Assembly (NCBI RefSeq): GCF_011189575.1
Contig: NZ_PUJW01000008.1
Coordinates: forward strand, 146,864-210,863
DNA length: 64,000 bases
Reading direction: 5' to 3'
From: Photorhabdus cinerea
GTDB lineage: Bacteria; Pseudomonadota; Gammaproteobacteria; Enterobacterales; Enterobacteriaceae
Below, one piece after another: positions 53,977 to 64,000 of this stretch. The translations under genes and the position numbers were made by a program. The notes beneath the pieces are model-generated. The model was not told the origin of the DNA. It searched no databases and saw only the letters and a program-made list of their open reading frames with translations. Each line of letters begins with the position of its first letter. The first letter of the stretch is position 1.

Positions 53977-56900
53977 ATGGCTGACCCCCGTTTTGTACAC
54001 TTACGTGTCCATAGCGACTATTCAATGATTGATGGCTTAGCTAAAACTGGCCCTTTAGTTAAAAAAGTTGCTCAGTTAGGCATGCCGACTTTTGCGATCA
54101 CTGATTTTACTAACCTATGTGGGCTGGTGAGATTTTATGGTAGTGCTCATGGGGCTGGGATAAAACCGATTATTGGTGCTGATTTTTATATGGAAAGTGA
54201 GCTGCTCGGGGATGAATATGCTTACTTAACCATTCTTGCCCGTAATAATACTGGTTATCATAATCTGACTTTACTGATATCAGAGGCTTATCAGCAGGGA
54301 TATGGTGCTGCTGGTCCAACAATTAAACAGGAATGGCTGATAAACCGTAAAGAAGGGCTGATCCTGCTCTCTGGTGGCCGTATGGGGGATGTGGGCAAAT
54401 TCCTGTTACGTGGTAATCGGGTCATGGTGGACCAATGCCTTGAGTTTTATCAGGAGCATTTCCCTGACTGCTATTATCTAGAACTGATCCGTACTGGTCG
54501 TGCAGATGAAGAAAATTATCTTCATGCAGCGGTTGCATTGGCAACAGAAAAGAGTCTACCTGTTGTTGCGACTAATGATGTTTGCTTCATCGATAAAGAA
54601 GATTTCGATGCGCATGAAATCCGTGTAGCGATTCATGATGGTTATACATTAGCTGATCCCAAACGCCCAAGAAATTACAGTCCTCAGCAATATTTGCGTA
54701 GTGAACATGAAATGTGTGAGCTATTCTCTGATATTCCTGAGGCGCTGGAAAATAGTGTAGAAATTGCTAAACGTTGTAATGTCACTATCCGTCTTGGTGA
54801 ATATTTCCTGCCACAATTTCCGACAGGAGAAATGAGCACTGAAGATTATCTGGTCGAGAAATCTAAACAAGGGTTGGAAGAGCGCTTGGAATTTCTCTAT
54901 CCAGAGCCTGAAGTACGGGCAGAAAAACGCCCTGAATATGATGAGCGACTTGATGTTGAGCTTCGGGTTATCAACCAGATGGGATTCCCTGGCTACTTCC
55001 TGATCGTGATGGAATTTATTCAGTGGTCAAAAGACAATGGTGTTCCTGTTGGTCCAGGGCGTGGTTCCGGTGCGGGCTCTTTAGTGGCTTATGCCCTGAA
55101 AATAACCGATCTCGATCCTTTGGAGTTTGACCTGCTGTTTGAACGGTTCCTTAACCCCGAACGTGTTTCCATGCCTGATTTTGACGTCGATTTCTGCATG
55201 GAAAAACGTGATCTGGTGATTGATCATGTGGCTGATATATATGGTCGTGATGCTGTATCCCAGATCATCACATTTGGTACGATGGCTGCGAAAGCCGTAA
55301 TTCGTGATGTTGGTCGTGTGCTGGGGCATCCATATGGGTTTGTTGACAGAATTTCTAAATTAATACCGCTTGATCCGGGAATGACCCTGGAAAAAGCATT
55401 TATCGCAGAGCCACAACTTCCCGAATTCTATGAATCGGATGAAGAAGTTAAAGCGCTGATAGATATGGCGCGTAAATTGGAAGGTGTCACCCGTAACGCA
55501 GGGAAACACGCGGGTGGGGTAGTTATTGCCCCAACTAAGATCACTGATTTCTCTCCTCTCTACTGCGATCCGGAAGGTTTGAATCCGGTTACTCAGTTTG
55601 ATAAAAATGATGTGGAATATGCTGGGTTGGTGAAATTCGACTTCCTCGGATTGAGGACGCTGACTATCATCAACTGGGCGTTAGAGATGATCAACGCAGG
55701 CAGAGCGAAGAAAGGTCTGGAGCTGATTGATATCACTGCGATTCCACTAAATGACACCAAAAGTTTCGATATGCTGCAACGGGCTGAAACAACAGCGGTA
55801 TTCCAGCTTGAATCTCGTGGTATGAAGGATCTTATCAAACGTCTGCGCCCCGACTGTTTCGAAGATATGATTGCGCTTGTGGCACTGTTTCGTCCAGGTC
55901 CTTTGCAATCAGGCATGGTTGATAACTTCATTGATCGCAAACATGGCCGGGAAGAGATCTCATACCCAGATATACAGTGGCAGCACGAATCTTTACAGCC
56001 TGTATTGGAGCCAACTTACGGCATAATCCTTTATCAGGAACAAGTGATGCAAATTGCTCAGGTGCTGGCGGGATATACTCTCGGTGGTGCAGATATGCTC
56101 CGTCGGGCAATGGGCAAGAAGAAGCCGGAGGAGATGGCTAAGCAGCGTTCCGTATTTGAGGAAGGAGCTAAAAAACTCGGTATTGATGGCGAGTTGGCAA
56201 TGAAAATCTTTGATTTGGTAGAGAAGTTTGCCGGTTATGGATTTAATAAATCTCACTCTGCTGCGTATGCACTGGTTTCTTATCAGACTTTATGGCTGAA
56301 AGCACATTATCCGGCTGAATTTATGGCTGCGGTAATGACTGCTGATATGGATAATACAGAAAAAGTCGTTGGATTGATTGATGAATGCTGGCGTATGGGG
56401 CTGAAAATTTTACCACCCGATATTAACAGCGGCCTGTATCATTTCCACGTTAATGATGACGGGGAGATCGTATATGGTATCGGTGCGATTAAAGGGGTAG
56501 GTGAAGGCCCGATTGAAGCGATCATCGAAGCCAGAAAGAAAGACGGTTATTTTAGAGAACTGTTTGATTTATGTGCTCGTGTTGATACCAAGAAATTAAA
56601 TCGCCGGGTGATGGAAAAACTGATCATGTCAGGGGCATTTGATCGCCTGGGGCCGCACCGCGCAGCTTTGATGTCTTCTTTGGAAGATGCCTTGAAGGCG
56701 GCAGATCAACATGCCAAAGCAGAGGCCATTGGTCAGACTGATATGTTTGGCGTGTTGGCAGAAGCGCCAGAAGAAGTTGAACGCTCTTATGCCAATGTTT
56801 CCCAATGGACAGAACAGGTAGTTCTTGATGGTGAACGAGAAACGCTGGGGCTCTATTTAACTGGGCACCCGATCACCCGTTATTTAAAAGAAATTGAGCG

Positions 56901-57459
56901 CTATACTAATGGGCTGCGGTTAAAGGATGTAAATCCGACACCGCGTGGTCAAGTAACAACTGTGGTAGGTTTGGTACTGGCATCCAAAGTGATTATAACC
57001 AAGCGAGGTAACCGGATTGGTCTTTGTACATTGGATGATCGTTCAGGTCGCCTGGAAGTTATGTTATTTTCCGATGCCCTAGAAAGACACCGGCATTTGC
57101 TGGAACAGGACCGAATATTGATAGCTACGGGGCAGGTCAGCTTTGATGACTTCAATGGCGGTCTTAAAATGACAGCACGTGAATTAATGGATATCAGTGA
57201 AGCACGTGAAAAATATGCGCGTGGGCTTGCTATCTCGCTGTCGGACAGGCAAATTGATAATCAATTGTTAAGCCGTCTTCGTGGCACACTGGAACCATAT
57301 CGTTCAGGTACGATACCGGTTCATCTTTATTACCAGAGGGAAGACGCCCGCGCCCGTTTAAGATTTGGCGCGACGTGGAGGGTAACACCAACGGATAACC
57401 TTCTGACAGATCTGCGAACTCTGCTGGGTAATGAGCAGGTAGAATTAGAATTTGACTAA
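53977..57459 (+). CDS. dnaE: DNA polymerase III alpha subunit
   Basis: This is the replicative polymerase catalytic subunit (1160 residues, the E. coli length). It has an N-terminal PHP domain (about 5-270, [16 protein letters not shown]), the palm with Asp401 and Asp403 in MPDFDVDFC, a helix-hairpin-helix region, and an OB-fold and C-terminal tau-binding part. GGACAAACAC precedes the ATG. It lies 12 bp upstream of accA. Confidence 0.97.
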   Translation: MADPRFVHLRVHSDYSMIDGLAKTGPLVKKVAQLGMPTFAITDFTNLCGLVRFYGSAHGAGIKPIIGADFYMESELLGDEYAYLTILARNNTGYHNLTLLISEAYQQGYGAAGPTIKQEWLINRKEGLILLSGGRMGDVGKFLLRGNRVMVDQCLEFYQEHFPDCYYLELIRTGRADEENYLHAAVALATEKSLPVVATNDVCFIDKEDFDAHEIRVAIHDGYTLADPKRPRNYSPQQYLRSEHEMCELFSDIPEALENSVEIAKRCNVTIRLGEYFLPQFPTGEMSTEDYLVEKSKQGLEERLEFLYPEPEVRAEKRPEYDERLDVELRVINQMGFPGYFLIVMEFIQWSKDNGVPVGPGRGSGAGSLVAYALKITDLDPLEFDLLFERFLNPERVSMPDFDVDFCMEKRDLVIDHVADIYGRDAVSQIITFGTMAAKAVIRDVGRVLGHPYGFVDRISKLIPLDPGMTLEKAFIAEPQLPEFYESDEEVKALIDMARKLEGVTRNAGKHAGGVVIAPTKITDFSPLYCDPEGLNPVTQFDKNDVEYAGLVKFDFLGLRTLTIINWALEMINAGRAKKGLELIDITAIPLNDTKSFDMLQRAETTAVFQLESRGMKDLIKRLRPDCFEDMIALVALFRPGPLQSGMVDNFIDRKHGREEISYPDIQWQHESLQPVLEPTYGIILYQEQVMQIAQVLAGYTLGGADMLRRAMGKKKPEEMAKQRSVFEEGAKKLGIDGELAMKIFDLVEKFAGYGFNKSHSAAYALVSYQTLWLKAHYPAEFMAAVMTADMDNTEKVVGLIDECWRMGLKILPPDINSGLYHFHVNDDGEIVYGIGAIKGVGEGPIEAIIEARKKDGYFRELFDLCARVDTKKLNRRVMEKLIMSGAFDRLGPHRAALMSSLEDALKAADQHAKAEAIGQTDMFGVLAEAPEEVERSYANVSQWTEQVVLDGERETLGLYLTGHPITRYLKEIERYTNGLRLKDVNPTPRGQVTTVVGLVLASKVIITKRGNRIGLCTLDDRSGRLEVMLFSDALERHRHLLEQDRILIATGQVSFDDFNGGLKMTARELMDISEAREKYARGLAISLSDRQIDNQLLSRLRGTLEPYRSGTIPVHLYYQREDARARLRFGATWRVTPTDNLLTDLRTLLGNEQVELEFD

Positions 57460-57471
57460 AATAGGAATGTT

Positions 57472-58431
57472 ATGAGTCTGAATTTTCTTGAATTTGAACA
57501 GCCGATTGCCGAGCTGGAAGCGAAAATTGATTCGCTAACCGCAGTTAGCCGTCAAGATGAAAAATTAGATATAAATCTGGATGAAGAAGTACAACGTTTG
57601 CGGGAAAAGAGTCTGGAACTGACTCGCAAAATCTTTTCAGATTTAGGGGCCTGGCAGATTGCTCAGCTTGCACGTCACCCACGTCGTCCGTATACGTTGG
57701 ACTATATTCAGCATATTTTTACTGATTTTGAAGAGTTAGCGGGTGATCGCGCTTATGCTGATGACAAAGCGATTGTTGGTGGTCTGGCTCGTATTGATGG
57801 GCGACCTGTGATGATTATTGGTCATCAAAAAGGCCGTGAAACTAAAGAAAAAATTCGTCGTAATTTCGGTATGCCAGCGCCAGAAGGCTACCGTAAGGCT
57901 TTACGTCTGATGGAAATGGCAGAACGTTTTAAACTGCCAATTATCACTTTCATTGATACTCCAGGCGCATATCCGGGTGTTGGTGCAGAAGAACGTGGTC
58001 AGTCTGAGGCTATTGCTCGCAACCTTCTTGAAATGTCCCGTCTGTCTGTGCCTGTTATTTGTACTGTAATTGGTGAAGGCGGTTCCGGTGGTGCGTTGGC
58101 GATTGGCGTTGGTGATAAAGTGAATATGCTGCAATACAGCACCTATTCTGTTATCTCTCCGGAAGGCTGCGCTTCAATTTTGTGGAAAAGTGCAGAAAAA
58201 GCACCACTTGCGGCGGAAGCGATGGGGATTACCGCCCCTCGTTTGAAAGAGCTGGAATTAATCGATACTGTGATCCAGGAACCATTAGGTGGTGCGCATC
58301 GTGATTACGAAGCAGTATCAGTATCGTTGAAGGCTCAATTGTTGATTGATCTGGCCGATCTTGATCATTTGGCCTCTGAAGAATTGATCAAGCGCCGATA
58401 TCAGCGTCTGATGCAATATGGTTATTCTTGA
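57472..58431 (+). CDS. accA: acetyl-CoA carboxylase carboxyltransferase alpha subunit
   Basis: AccA forms the carboxyltransferase with AccD and makes malonyl-CoA for fatty-acid synthesis. The 319-residue protein has the family length, [23 protein letters not shown] and [14 protein letters not shown] of the crotonase-type active site. ATAGGAATGTT precedes the ATG. In E. coli ldcC and a glyoxalase-like gene follow; both are missing here. Confidence 0.96.
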   Translation: MSLNFLEFEQPIAELEAKIDSLTAVSRQDEKLDINLDEEVQRLREKSLELTRKIFSDLGAWQIAQLARHPRRPYTLDYIQHIFTDFEELAGDRAYADDKAIVGGLARIDGRPVMIIGHQKGRETKEKIRRNFGMPAPEGYRKALRLMEMAERFKLPIITFIDTPGAYPGVGAEERGQSEAIARNLLEMSRLSVPVICTVIGEGGSGGALAIGVGDKVNMLQYSTYSVISPEGCASILWKSAEKAPLAAEAMGITAPRLKELELIDTVIQEPLGGAHRDYEAVSVSLKAQLLIDLADLDHLASEELIKRRYQRLMQYGYS

Positions 58432-58451
58432 TATCTGAATTAACTATTTAA

Positions 58452-58493
58452 TAAGGGATGCAAGTGATGAATTTCAGTCACCTTTATCCCTTA
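58452..58493 (+). terminator. hairpin after accA
   Basis: TAAGGGAT and ATCCCTTA form the outer stem and GTGA/TCAC an inner one. The next bases, CTGTTTCTGCTTTTTT, are T-rich. It probably ends the long accA transcript. Confidence 0.65.
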
Positions 58494-58575
58494 CTGTTTC
58501 TGCTTTTTTGCCATTTTTTATTCTTAATGATAATCAATTCAAATTGTTACAAGCTAAGGGATTCTTGAATCTGTA

Positions 58576-59904
58576 ATGACAAACATTGATGAGCGGCTAT
58601 TTGTCACTTTGGCTAAGCAGCTTGGTAAACATAAGAAAATCTTGGTTGGGTTCAGTGGTGGGTTAGACTCCTCAGTTTTGCTTCATTTGCTGGTTAATTG
58701 GCGTAATCAGTACAATCAGGATGTTCAACTAAGAGCAATCCATATTCACCATGGTTTAAACATAAAAGCAGATCAGTGGGTTAAACATTGCCAACAGATC
58801 TGTGATGACTGGCAGGTTGAATTTTTTTCTGAAAGAGTAACGATAGATGCGCGCCAAAAGGGTATTGAAGCTACTGCCCGTGATGCCCGATATCAGGTAT
58901 TCAAGCGTGAATTACAAAAAGATGAAATTCTGGTAACAGCCCAGCATCTTGATGATCAGGCAGAAACTTTTTTATTGGCATTAAAGCGTGGTAGTGGGCC
59001 GGCTGGTCTTGCTTCTATGCCTTCAATTGCCGTATTTGCAGATACATTATTGCTACGTCCGTTACTTGGTTATAGCCGGGATGAACTAGAAATATATGCC
59101 AGTGAACACTGTCTAACTTGGATTGAAGACGACAGTAATCAAGATGATCGCTATGATCGAAATTTTCTGCGCTTACATATTATGCCGTTACTGAATCAAC
59201 GCTGGCCGCATTTTCCACAGTCTGTTGCACGTAGTGCAAATTTATGTGGTGAGCAAGAGCTGCTTCTTGATGAGTTATTGAATGAATCGCTAAAAAAATT
59301 GATAACTCAGGATGGTGCTTTGGCTATTTCGCCTTTGGATGGGTATTCAGAAGCAAAACGAAATGCTTTGTTGCGTCGTTGGTTTGGTTATCATGGCATG
59401 AAAATGCCTTCGCGAGAGCAGCTTCATAGACTTTGGTATGAGGTGGCTATTGCCCGTATTGATGCTGAACCACGGTTACAATTTGGTCAGCATGATGTAC
59501 GCCGTTATAAGCAAAAACTTTGGCTAGTTCCTCAATTACAACCTTTGAGAGATATTATTCTTGAATGGGATATTTGCAACACTTTGGTATTACCGGATAG
59601 CTTAGGAAAACTGAATATTTCTGATTGCGGTATTAAAGTCAGGGCTCCAACTGATAATGAGCGGGTGACTATCCGTTTTGGTGTTCAAGGAATGATGAGT
59701 ATTGTGGGCCGTCAACACTCTCGGCACAGTAAAAAATTGTGGCAGGAGTTTGGAGTTGCTCCGTGGCTTAGAGAGCGAATTCCATTGCTTTATTACAATG
59801 AACAATTGATGGCTGCATTGGGTATTTTTGTCACTAAAGAAAGCGAAGTAGCAGAAGGGCAGGAAATATTGACAATTAACTGGAATAAAACGCTGTTAAA
59901 ATAA
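58576..59904 (+). CDS. tilS: tRNA(Ile)-lysidine synthase
   Basis: TilS changes the wobble C of tRNA-Ile(CAU) to lysidine so that it reads AUA. The 442-residue protein has the N-type ATP-pyrophosphatase loop FSGGLDSSVLLHLL near residue 30, followed by HIHHGLN, the TilS substrate-binding domain and a C-terminal domain with RHSKKLWQEFGVAPWLR. It is followed by a terminator shared with the convergent rof. Confidence 0.95.
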   Translation: MTNIDERLFVTLAKQLGKHKKILVGFSGGLDSSVLLHLLVNWRNQYNQDVQLRAIHIHHGLNIKADQWVKHCQQICDDWQVEFFSERVTIDARQKGIEATARDARYQVFKRELQKDEILVTAQHLDDQAETFLLALKRGSGPAGLASMPSIAVFADTLLLRPLLGYSRDELEIYASEHCLTWIEDDSNQDDRYDRNFLRLHIMPLLNQRWPHFPQSVARSANLCGEQELLLDELLNESLKKLITQDGALAISPLDGYSEAKRNALLRRWFGYHGMKMPSREQLHRLWYEVAIARIDAEPRLQFGQHDVRRYKQKLWLVPQLQPLRDIILEWDICNTLVLPDSLGKLNISDCGIKVRAPTDNERVTIRFGVQGMMSIVGRQHSRHSKKLWQEFGVAPWLRERIPLLYYNEQLMAALGIFVTKESEVAEGQEILTINWNKTLLK

Positions 59905-59911
59905 AAAGTTA

Positions 59912-59935
59912 AGCCGCCTTTGGCGGCTCTATTTT
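59912..59935. terminator. terminator between tilS and rof
   Basis: AGCCGCC (59912-59918) and GGCGGCT (59922-59928) form a 7-bp stem with a short loop, followed by CTATTTT on the plus strand. On the minus strand TTAACTTTTTATTTT follows, so it can serve both genes. Confidence 0.8.
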
Positions 59936-59939
59936 GTAT

Positions 59940-60206
59940 TCAGGATTCGGAGTGTTCAATAATAACAGTACCAATTTTAGGGTTACTAAAACTAGCAATA
60001 TAATCCAACCGTAATTCACGGGGGTTGTCTTCTGTTTCGATTATCAGGTATTCAACTTTTTTCTTTAAAACCAAATCACAGGCTTTTCCTTCAATAACTT
60101 CACCACCCCGCAACTTTATGTGCAGGTGGAGTTGATGTTGGCAAGCCAACTCAAGGTTGTCATAGTCGTCACAGTTAATTGGTTGATATTCAGTATTTAT
60201 AGACAT
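59940..60206 (-). CDS. rof: Rho-binding antiterminator Rof
   Basis: The 88-residue protein (E. coli Rof/YaeO) has an Sm-like fold and inhibits Rho-dependent termination by blocking Rho's RNA site. Recognised pattern: YQPINCDDYDNLELACQHQ, followed by LKLRGGEVIEGKA-like strands (here HIKLRGGEVIEGKACDLVLK). It lies convergent to tilS, as in E. coli. The 268-bp gap to nlpE holds the two divergent promoters, which I cannot place exactly. Confidence 0.9.
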   Translation of the reverse strand: MSINTEYQPINCDDYDNLELACQHQLHLHIKLRGGEVIEGKACDLVLKKKVEYLIIETEDNPRELRLDYIASFSNPKIGTVIIEHSES

Positions 60207-60474
60207 ATTTGCTCACCACTATGGTTAGTGGCGGTTATTGCCGCCTGTGGTTGTTAAAATTGTAACTCAAAAGCACTATTAATGACTATAGCACAGGAAA
60301 TCAGTCGTGATTAATGAATAACTTTGGCTGTTTCCCTTGAACAGTAAATAAATAAAAGTTTGATTTCACAGTAAGTTCCGGGCAAAGGTATTAAAATCAG
60401 ATCATTTCGCTATTATTGGGCAACGCCCTTAAAAAGGCGATTCACAAAGCCCATTATACTGTTTGGAGATAAAT

Positions 60475-61140
60475 ATGAATAAAAAACTTTTGGCAGCGTT
60501 AGTTGCTGTGGGCGTAAGTACTTTGATGGGATGTAAAAGTAACTTACCACAACAAACGAGTTCACAGCTAGTAGATCAGACTTTTCAGGGGGTTCTTCCT
60601 TGTGCTGATTGTTCTGGTATTGACACCACACTGTTATTGGATGGTGATGGTAATTATATTCTGGAACAAACTTATCTTGGTACCCGTGATGGTGACTCGT
60701 CATTCTTTGAATCTGGTCAATGGGTGAAAGACGGAGAAAAAATTCGCCTGACAAAATCAGATGATCAGAAATATTACTATCTGCTGAAAGGTGGAAACTT
60801 GGTGATGCTGGATATTGAAGGCAATCCAATTGAATCACAATTCAACTATGAGCTGAAACGGGTAACACCGAAGAAACTGGTTGGTGAATACAGTTATATG
60901 GCTGATGCAGCTTCATTTACTGATTGTAATACAGGTAAGCAGTATGCCGTAACGGAAAGTTTGGATTTGGAGCGAGGTTATCATCAAGTTGGTGTAGACG
61001 GGGGAACACCAGTTTATGTTGAAGTTGAAGGTTATTATAGCGTGAGACCTTCAATGGAAGATGGGCAATTTGATCCTGCCCTGATTCAGACGGGTAAAAT
61101 CCGTTTCGATAAATCAAAATCTTGTAATACGAAGAAATAA
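60475..61140 (+). CDS. nlpE: envelope stress lipoprotein NlpE
   Basis: This outer-membrane lipoprotein activates the CpxA sensor in response to surface contact or lipoprotein transport defects. The protein has 221 residues from ATG 60475 (GGAGAT upstream). The lipobox LMGC gives Cys near residue 20, and CADCSG in the N-terminal domain is the conserved CXXC. Two further cysteines (SFTDCNTGKQ and SKSCNTKK) lie in the C-terminal domain, as expected for its redox-sensitive disulfide. Confidence 0.92.
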   Translation: MNKKLLAALVAVGVSTLMGCKSNLPQQTSSQLVDQTFQGVLPCADCSGIDTTLLLDGDGNYILEQTYLGTRDGDSSFFESGQWVKDGEKIRLTKSDDQKYYYLLKGGNLVMLDIEGNPIESQFNYELKRVTPKKLVGEYSYMADAASFTDCNTGKQYAVTESLDLERGYHQVGVDGGTPVYVEVEGYYSVRPSMEDGQFDPALIQTGKIRFDKSKSCNTKK

Positions 61141-61157
61141 TTCAGGGTTCAGTATTG

Positions 61158-61205
61158 ATGGTGATAATGGTTATGGCATCTTAACGATCTGACCATTATC
61201 ACCAT
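61158..61205. terminator. perfect 14-bp inverted repeat between nlpE and proS
   Basis: ATGGTGATAATGGT (61158-61171) and ACCATTATCACCAT (61192-61205) are exact complements with a 20-base loop. There is no U-tract. It lies between convergent genes, so it may stop or stabilise both transcripts. Confidence 0.5.
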
Positions 61206-61232
61206 ATTGCTCAATGAATTGGTGTAATAACT

Positions 61233-62957
61233 TTAATTAATAAAACCAAGTTGTTGCTTCAAATAATCAACAACATCATCCAGTTTTAACATCTGTTTTT
61301 CATCATTGCGACGATATTTATATTCTACTTCTCCATTATCCAGATTACGGTCGCCAATAACTATCGTATGTGGTACACCGATAAGTTCCATATCAGCGAA
61401 CATCACGCCTGGACGTTCCTTGCGATCATCAAAAATCACGTCAATACCGCTGGCGCGCAGATCAGCATACAGTTTTTCTGCAATTTCCTTTACACGATAT
61501 GATTTGTGCATATTCATTGGCAGAATAGCAACCTGGAATGGCGCGATTGCATCAGGCCAGATGATACCGCGGTTATCGTGATTCTGTTCAATCGCTGCTG
61601 CGACAATACGGGTAACACCAATACCATAACAACCCATAGTGGTGATCTGGTTGTGGCCGTCTTCGCTTTGAACGGTTGCTTTCATTGCATCAGAATATTT
61701 GGTACCTAGCTGGAATATATGACCAACTTCGATACCTCGTTTGATGAGCAATGTACCTTTACCATCTGGGCTAGAATCACCTTCAACAACATTACGGATA
61801 TCAGCAACGTCTGGTATTGGTAGATCACGTTCCCAGTTGATACCGAAATAGTGCTTATCATCAATATTGGCACCGGCGCCAAAGTCGCTCATCACTGCCA
61901 CACTGCGGTCGATAATAATGGGTATTGGCAGATTGACGGGGCCTAATGAACCTGGACCTGCCCCAACAATTGTACGAATCTCTTCTTCTGTGGCAAAAGT
62001 TAGAGGGCTGGCAACCAATGGTAATTTTTCTGCTTTGATTTCATTAAGTTCATGGTCACCGCGAACCAGTAAGGCAATTAATTTATGGCCTGTATTTTCT
62101 GTCGCGTGAACTATTAGAGTCTTAATAGTTTTCTCAATTGGCAGATTGAATTGTTCAATTAGTTCAGTAATTGTTTTTGCATTCGGAGTATCAACCAGAT
62201 GTATATCTTCTGCTGGTGATGAGCGATCATAAGCAGGAGCAATAGCTTCAGCCAGTTCAATATTAGCTGCATAATTGGATTCTGTTGAGAAAACGATATC
62301 ATCTTCCCCGCTGGCAGCCAGGACCTGAAATTCATGGGAAGCACTACCGCCGATAGAACCGGTATCAGCTAGAACAGCTCGGAAATCTAAACCGATACGG
62401 GTAAAGATTTTGCTGTAGGCTGCATACATGTTGTCGTAAGTTTCTTGTAATGATTCCTGAGTAGCATGGAAAGAGTAAGCATCTTTCATCAGGAATTCAC
62501 GCGAACGCATTACGCCAAAACGAGGTCGAACTTCGTCGCGGAATTTAGTCTGGATTTGGAACAAAGTTAGTGGTAACTGTTTATATGAACTGACTTCATT
62601 GCGGATTAGATCAGTGACAACTTCTTCATGGGTTGGACCCAATACAAAAGGGCGATCCCCTCGATCAGCAAAACGCAGCAACTCCGGGCCGTATTGTTCC
62701 CAGCGACCACTTTCCTGCCATAAATCTGCCGGCTGCACTACAGGCATAGATATCTCAATCGCTCCAGCATTGTTCATTTCTTCACGAACAATTTTTTCGA
62801 CTTTTTTTAGCACGCGGATACCTGTAGGCATCCAATTATATAGTCCTGAAGCGAGCTTACGGATCATGCCTGCACGAAGCATCAGTTTATGACTGATAAC
62901 TTCTGCATCGGCGGGAGTCTCTTTTAATGTAGAGAGCAGATATTGGCTAGTGCGCAT
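61233..62957 (-). CDS. proS: prolyl-tRNA synthetase
   Basis: This class II synthetase of the bacterial type has 574 residues. It shows the catalytic core with motif 2 and 3 regions ([23 protein letters not shown] cut here at [26 protein letters not shown]), the large editing insertion (about 225-405) and a C-terminal anticodon domain (about 475-570). Neighbours nlpE and trmO are as in E. coli. Confidence 0.96.
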   Translation of the reverse strand: MRTSQYLLSTLKETPADAEVISHKLMLRAGMIRKLASGLYNWMPTGIRVLKKVEKIVREEMNNAGAIEISMPVVQPADLWQESGRWEQYGPELLRFADRGDRPFVLGPTHEEVVTDLIRNEVSSYKQLPLTLFQIQTKFRDEVRPRFGVMRSREFLMKDAYSFHATQESLQETYDNMYAAYSKIFTRIGLDFRAVLADTGSIGGSASHEFQVLAASGEDDIVFSTESNYAANIELAEAIAPAYDRSSPAEDIHLVDTPNAKTITELIEQFNLPIEKTIKTLIVHATENTGHKLIALLVRGDHELNEIKAEKLPLVASPLTFATEEEIRTIVGAGPGSLGPVNLPIPIIIDRSVAVMSDFGAGANIDDKHYFGINWERDLPIPDVADIRNVVEGDSSPDGKGTLLIKRGIEVGHIFQLGTKYSDAMKATVQSEDGHNQITTMGCYGIGVTRIVAAAIEQNHDNRGIIWPDAIAPFQVAILPMNMHKSYRVKEIAEKLYADLRASGIDVIFDDRKERPGVMFADMELIGVPHTIVIGDRNLDNGEVEYKYRRNDEKQMLKLDDVVDYLKQQLGFIN

Positions 62958-62991
62958 TTTAGGGTTCCATTAGAGCAGTAAATTGCTTCTA

Positions 62992-63011
62992 ACTGGCAAA
63001 AATTTGCCAGT
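62992..63011 (-). terminator. hairpin between trmO and proS
   Basis: ACTGGCAAA and TTTGCCAGT form a perfect 9-bp stem with a 2-base gap. No clear U-tract follows on the minus strand, so a terminator role for trmO is uncertain. The proS promoter must lie near here. Confidence 0.4.
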
Positions 63012-63082
63012 CAATAAAATAGCGAAAATAAGCCTTTAGTCTACCAGTGAGTTTAAGATGCCAAAAGGGTATATATTGATTT

Positions 63083-63790
63083 TTAACGGGGTTCTATGGA
63101 GACCACTTCAGTCAGTGTGCCACATACTCTCCAACGTACATTAAAATTCAGTAGATGAACAGCATACTCCCGATTTTCTGATTCTCCTCTACGGTAAGCC
63201 GGACGAGGGTCTTGAGCTAGAACCTGGCTGATAAATCGGCGTAAATTCGGGTAAGTGTTTTGAATTAAGATAAGCTGCTGTTCAACGGCAGGTGAAAATA
63301 TCACGTCCATACCGGTAGAAGGTGCTTCCTGAGCAAAACCTGCTATTGCATGTGGCTGACATTCAGCGAAAGGCAGATAAGGTTTGATATCAATAACAGG
63401 GGTACCATCAACTAAATCCATACTACCCAGCTCTAGAGTAACGCTACCTTTTCTGCATTTAATTCCTTTAAGCTCAATCAGAGACATACCAATTGGATTT
63501 GGCCGGAAAGTTGAACGGGTTGCGAATACTCCCATTTTTGCATTTCCACCTAAACGGGGAGGGCGCACCATTGGTTTCCACCCGTCTTCCATTGTTTGGT
63601 GGAAAACAAAAATAACCCATAGATGACTAAATTGTTCTAAACCGCGAACTGCATCTGGTTGATTATAGGGTGGAAGAAGCATTAATTCCCCTCCACCGTC
63701 TTTAATAAGACCTGGTTGACGGGGAACAGCAAATTTCTCTTTATAAGGGGAGTGAATAACCCCTATTTGTGTGAAATGAAAGTTAGTCAT
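63083..63790 (-). CDS. trmO: tRNA N6-threonylcarbamoyladenosine methyltransferase TrmO
   Basis: TrmO (TsaA/YaeB) methylates t6A37 of tRNA-Thr(GGU) to m6t6A. The protein has 235 residues from ATG 63790, the E. coli length; the start overlaps the rcsF stop by 4 bp (ATGA). Motifs include IGVIHSPYKEKFAVPRQPGL, TRSTFRPNPIGMSL and LDLVDGTPV-like SMDLVDGTPVIDIKPYLPF. The longer in-frame extension inside rcsF is a shadow. Confidence 0.94.
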   Translation of the reverse strand: MTNFHFTQIGVIHSPYKEKFAVPRQPGLIKDGGGELMLLPPYNQPDAVRGLEQFSHLWVIFVFHQTMEDGWKPMVRPPRLGGNAKMGVFATRSTFRPNPIGMSLIELKGIKCRKGSVTLELGSMDLVDGTPVIDIKPYLPFAECQPHAIAGFAQEAPSTGMDVIFSPAVEQQLILIQNTYPNLRRFISQVLAQDPRPAYRRGESENREYAVHLLNFNVRWRVCGTLTEVVSIEPR

Positions 63791-64000
63791 TGAGTAATAA
63801 GCAGGGCTGAGCCTTCGCATATTGCTATCTGGTAGCATCCTTGGCCTGATAACATCTCGCATTGATGTAGTAAAATGGCGTTAGCATTCAAATGAGTGGC
63901 CTTCATTATCATTTGGTTACGCGCTATGGTGATATTAGCTGGTGGGTCTTGTAACGAACTACGGCATGATTGACCAGTGACAATCCCTAAATCTTTAAAT
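63787..64000 (-). CDS. rcsF: RcsF outer-membrane lipoprotein, C-terminal part (partial)
   Basis: Reading the minus strand from 63999 gives FKDLGIVTGQSC and then about 60 residues ending SALLITQ and TGA. This is the C-terminal half of RcsF, the envelope sensor that starts the Rcs phosphorelay. Four cysteines (GQSC, LHQC, GQGC and AIC) fit the four of E. coli RcsF, which form two disulfides. The N-terminal signal and proline-rich part lie beyond the window. It is coupled to trmO by a 4-bp overlap. Confidence 0.9.
   Translation of the reverse strand, partial: FKDLGIVTGQSCRSSLQDPPANITIARNQMIMKATHLNANAILLHQCEMLSGQGCYQIAICEGSALLITQ

Noticed and set aside
60340..60400. CpxR-like GTAAATAAATAAA upstream of nlpE
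   Set aside because: Only the first half matches GTAAA. The region is AT-rich and a chance match is likely.

Overview
The window is chromosomal DNA of an enterobacterium (Morganellaceae), most likely Photorhabdus. The reasons are the serralysin locus prtA-inh-prtBCD, proteins close to but clearly diverged from those of E. coli, a moderately AT-rich base composition, and a 127-bp ERIC-type repeat. The genus is inferred from gene content, not from a database search.

Layout. (1) 1-7266 is an accessory region. It starts with the last 13 codons of a small lipoprotein gene, then a complete paralogue, then a 2098-residue RTX-type mosaic protein carrying a permuted papain-like N-terminus and a kexin-like subtilase. 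Degenerate IS debris follows. (2) 7267-17783 matches the E. coli 63-min backbone: argA with two ARG boxes, amiC, three initiator tRNA genes, mltA, tcdA, csdE-csdA, the GcvB sRNA with its regulator gcvA, ygdD and rlmM. (3) 17784-25365 is a 1.1-kb AT-rich spacer followed by the secreted metalloprotease PrtA, its periplasmic inhibitor Inh and the type I exporter PrtB-PrtC-PrtD. (4) 25362-33278 returns to the backbone: xni, ppnN, queF, syd, the CsrB sRNA with an upstream UvrY site, yqcC, truC and yqcA. A foreign-looking membrane protein gene splits truC from yqcA. (5) From 33352 to the end the order is that of the E. coli 4-min region: yaeH, dapD, glnD, map, rpsB-tsf-pyrH-frr, dxr, uppS-cdsA-rseP-bamA-skp-lpxD-fabZ-lpxA-lpxB-rnhB-dnaE-accA, tilS, rof, nlpE, proS, trmO and the 3' part of rcsF. 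The 63-min/4-min junction between yqcA and yaeH is a rearrangement relative to E. coli.

Functionally, the right half builds the cell: translation factors, isoprenoid carrier lipid, phospholipid and lipid A precursors, outer-membrane assembly by BamA and Skp, DNA replication and fatty-acid initiation. The left half holds secreted virulence-type proteins and two global sRNAs. CsrB/UvrY and GcvB are typical regulators of secretion and of amino-acid uptake.

The strongest candidate for something undescribed is the left edge. Tandem lipoproteins sit directly upstream of a giant RTX protein with two predicted peptidase folds, and its subtilase appears to have Glu where the catalytic Asp is expected. 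No secretion genes are adjacent, so the PrtBCD exporter 14 kb away is a possible route. This is inference from sequence reading only.
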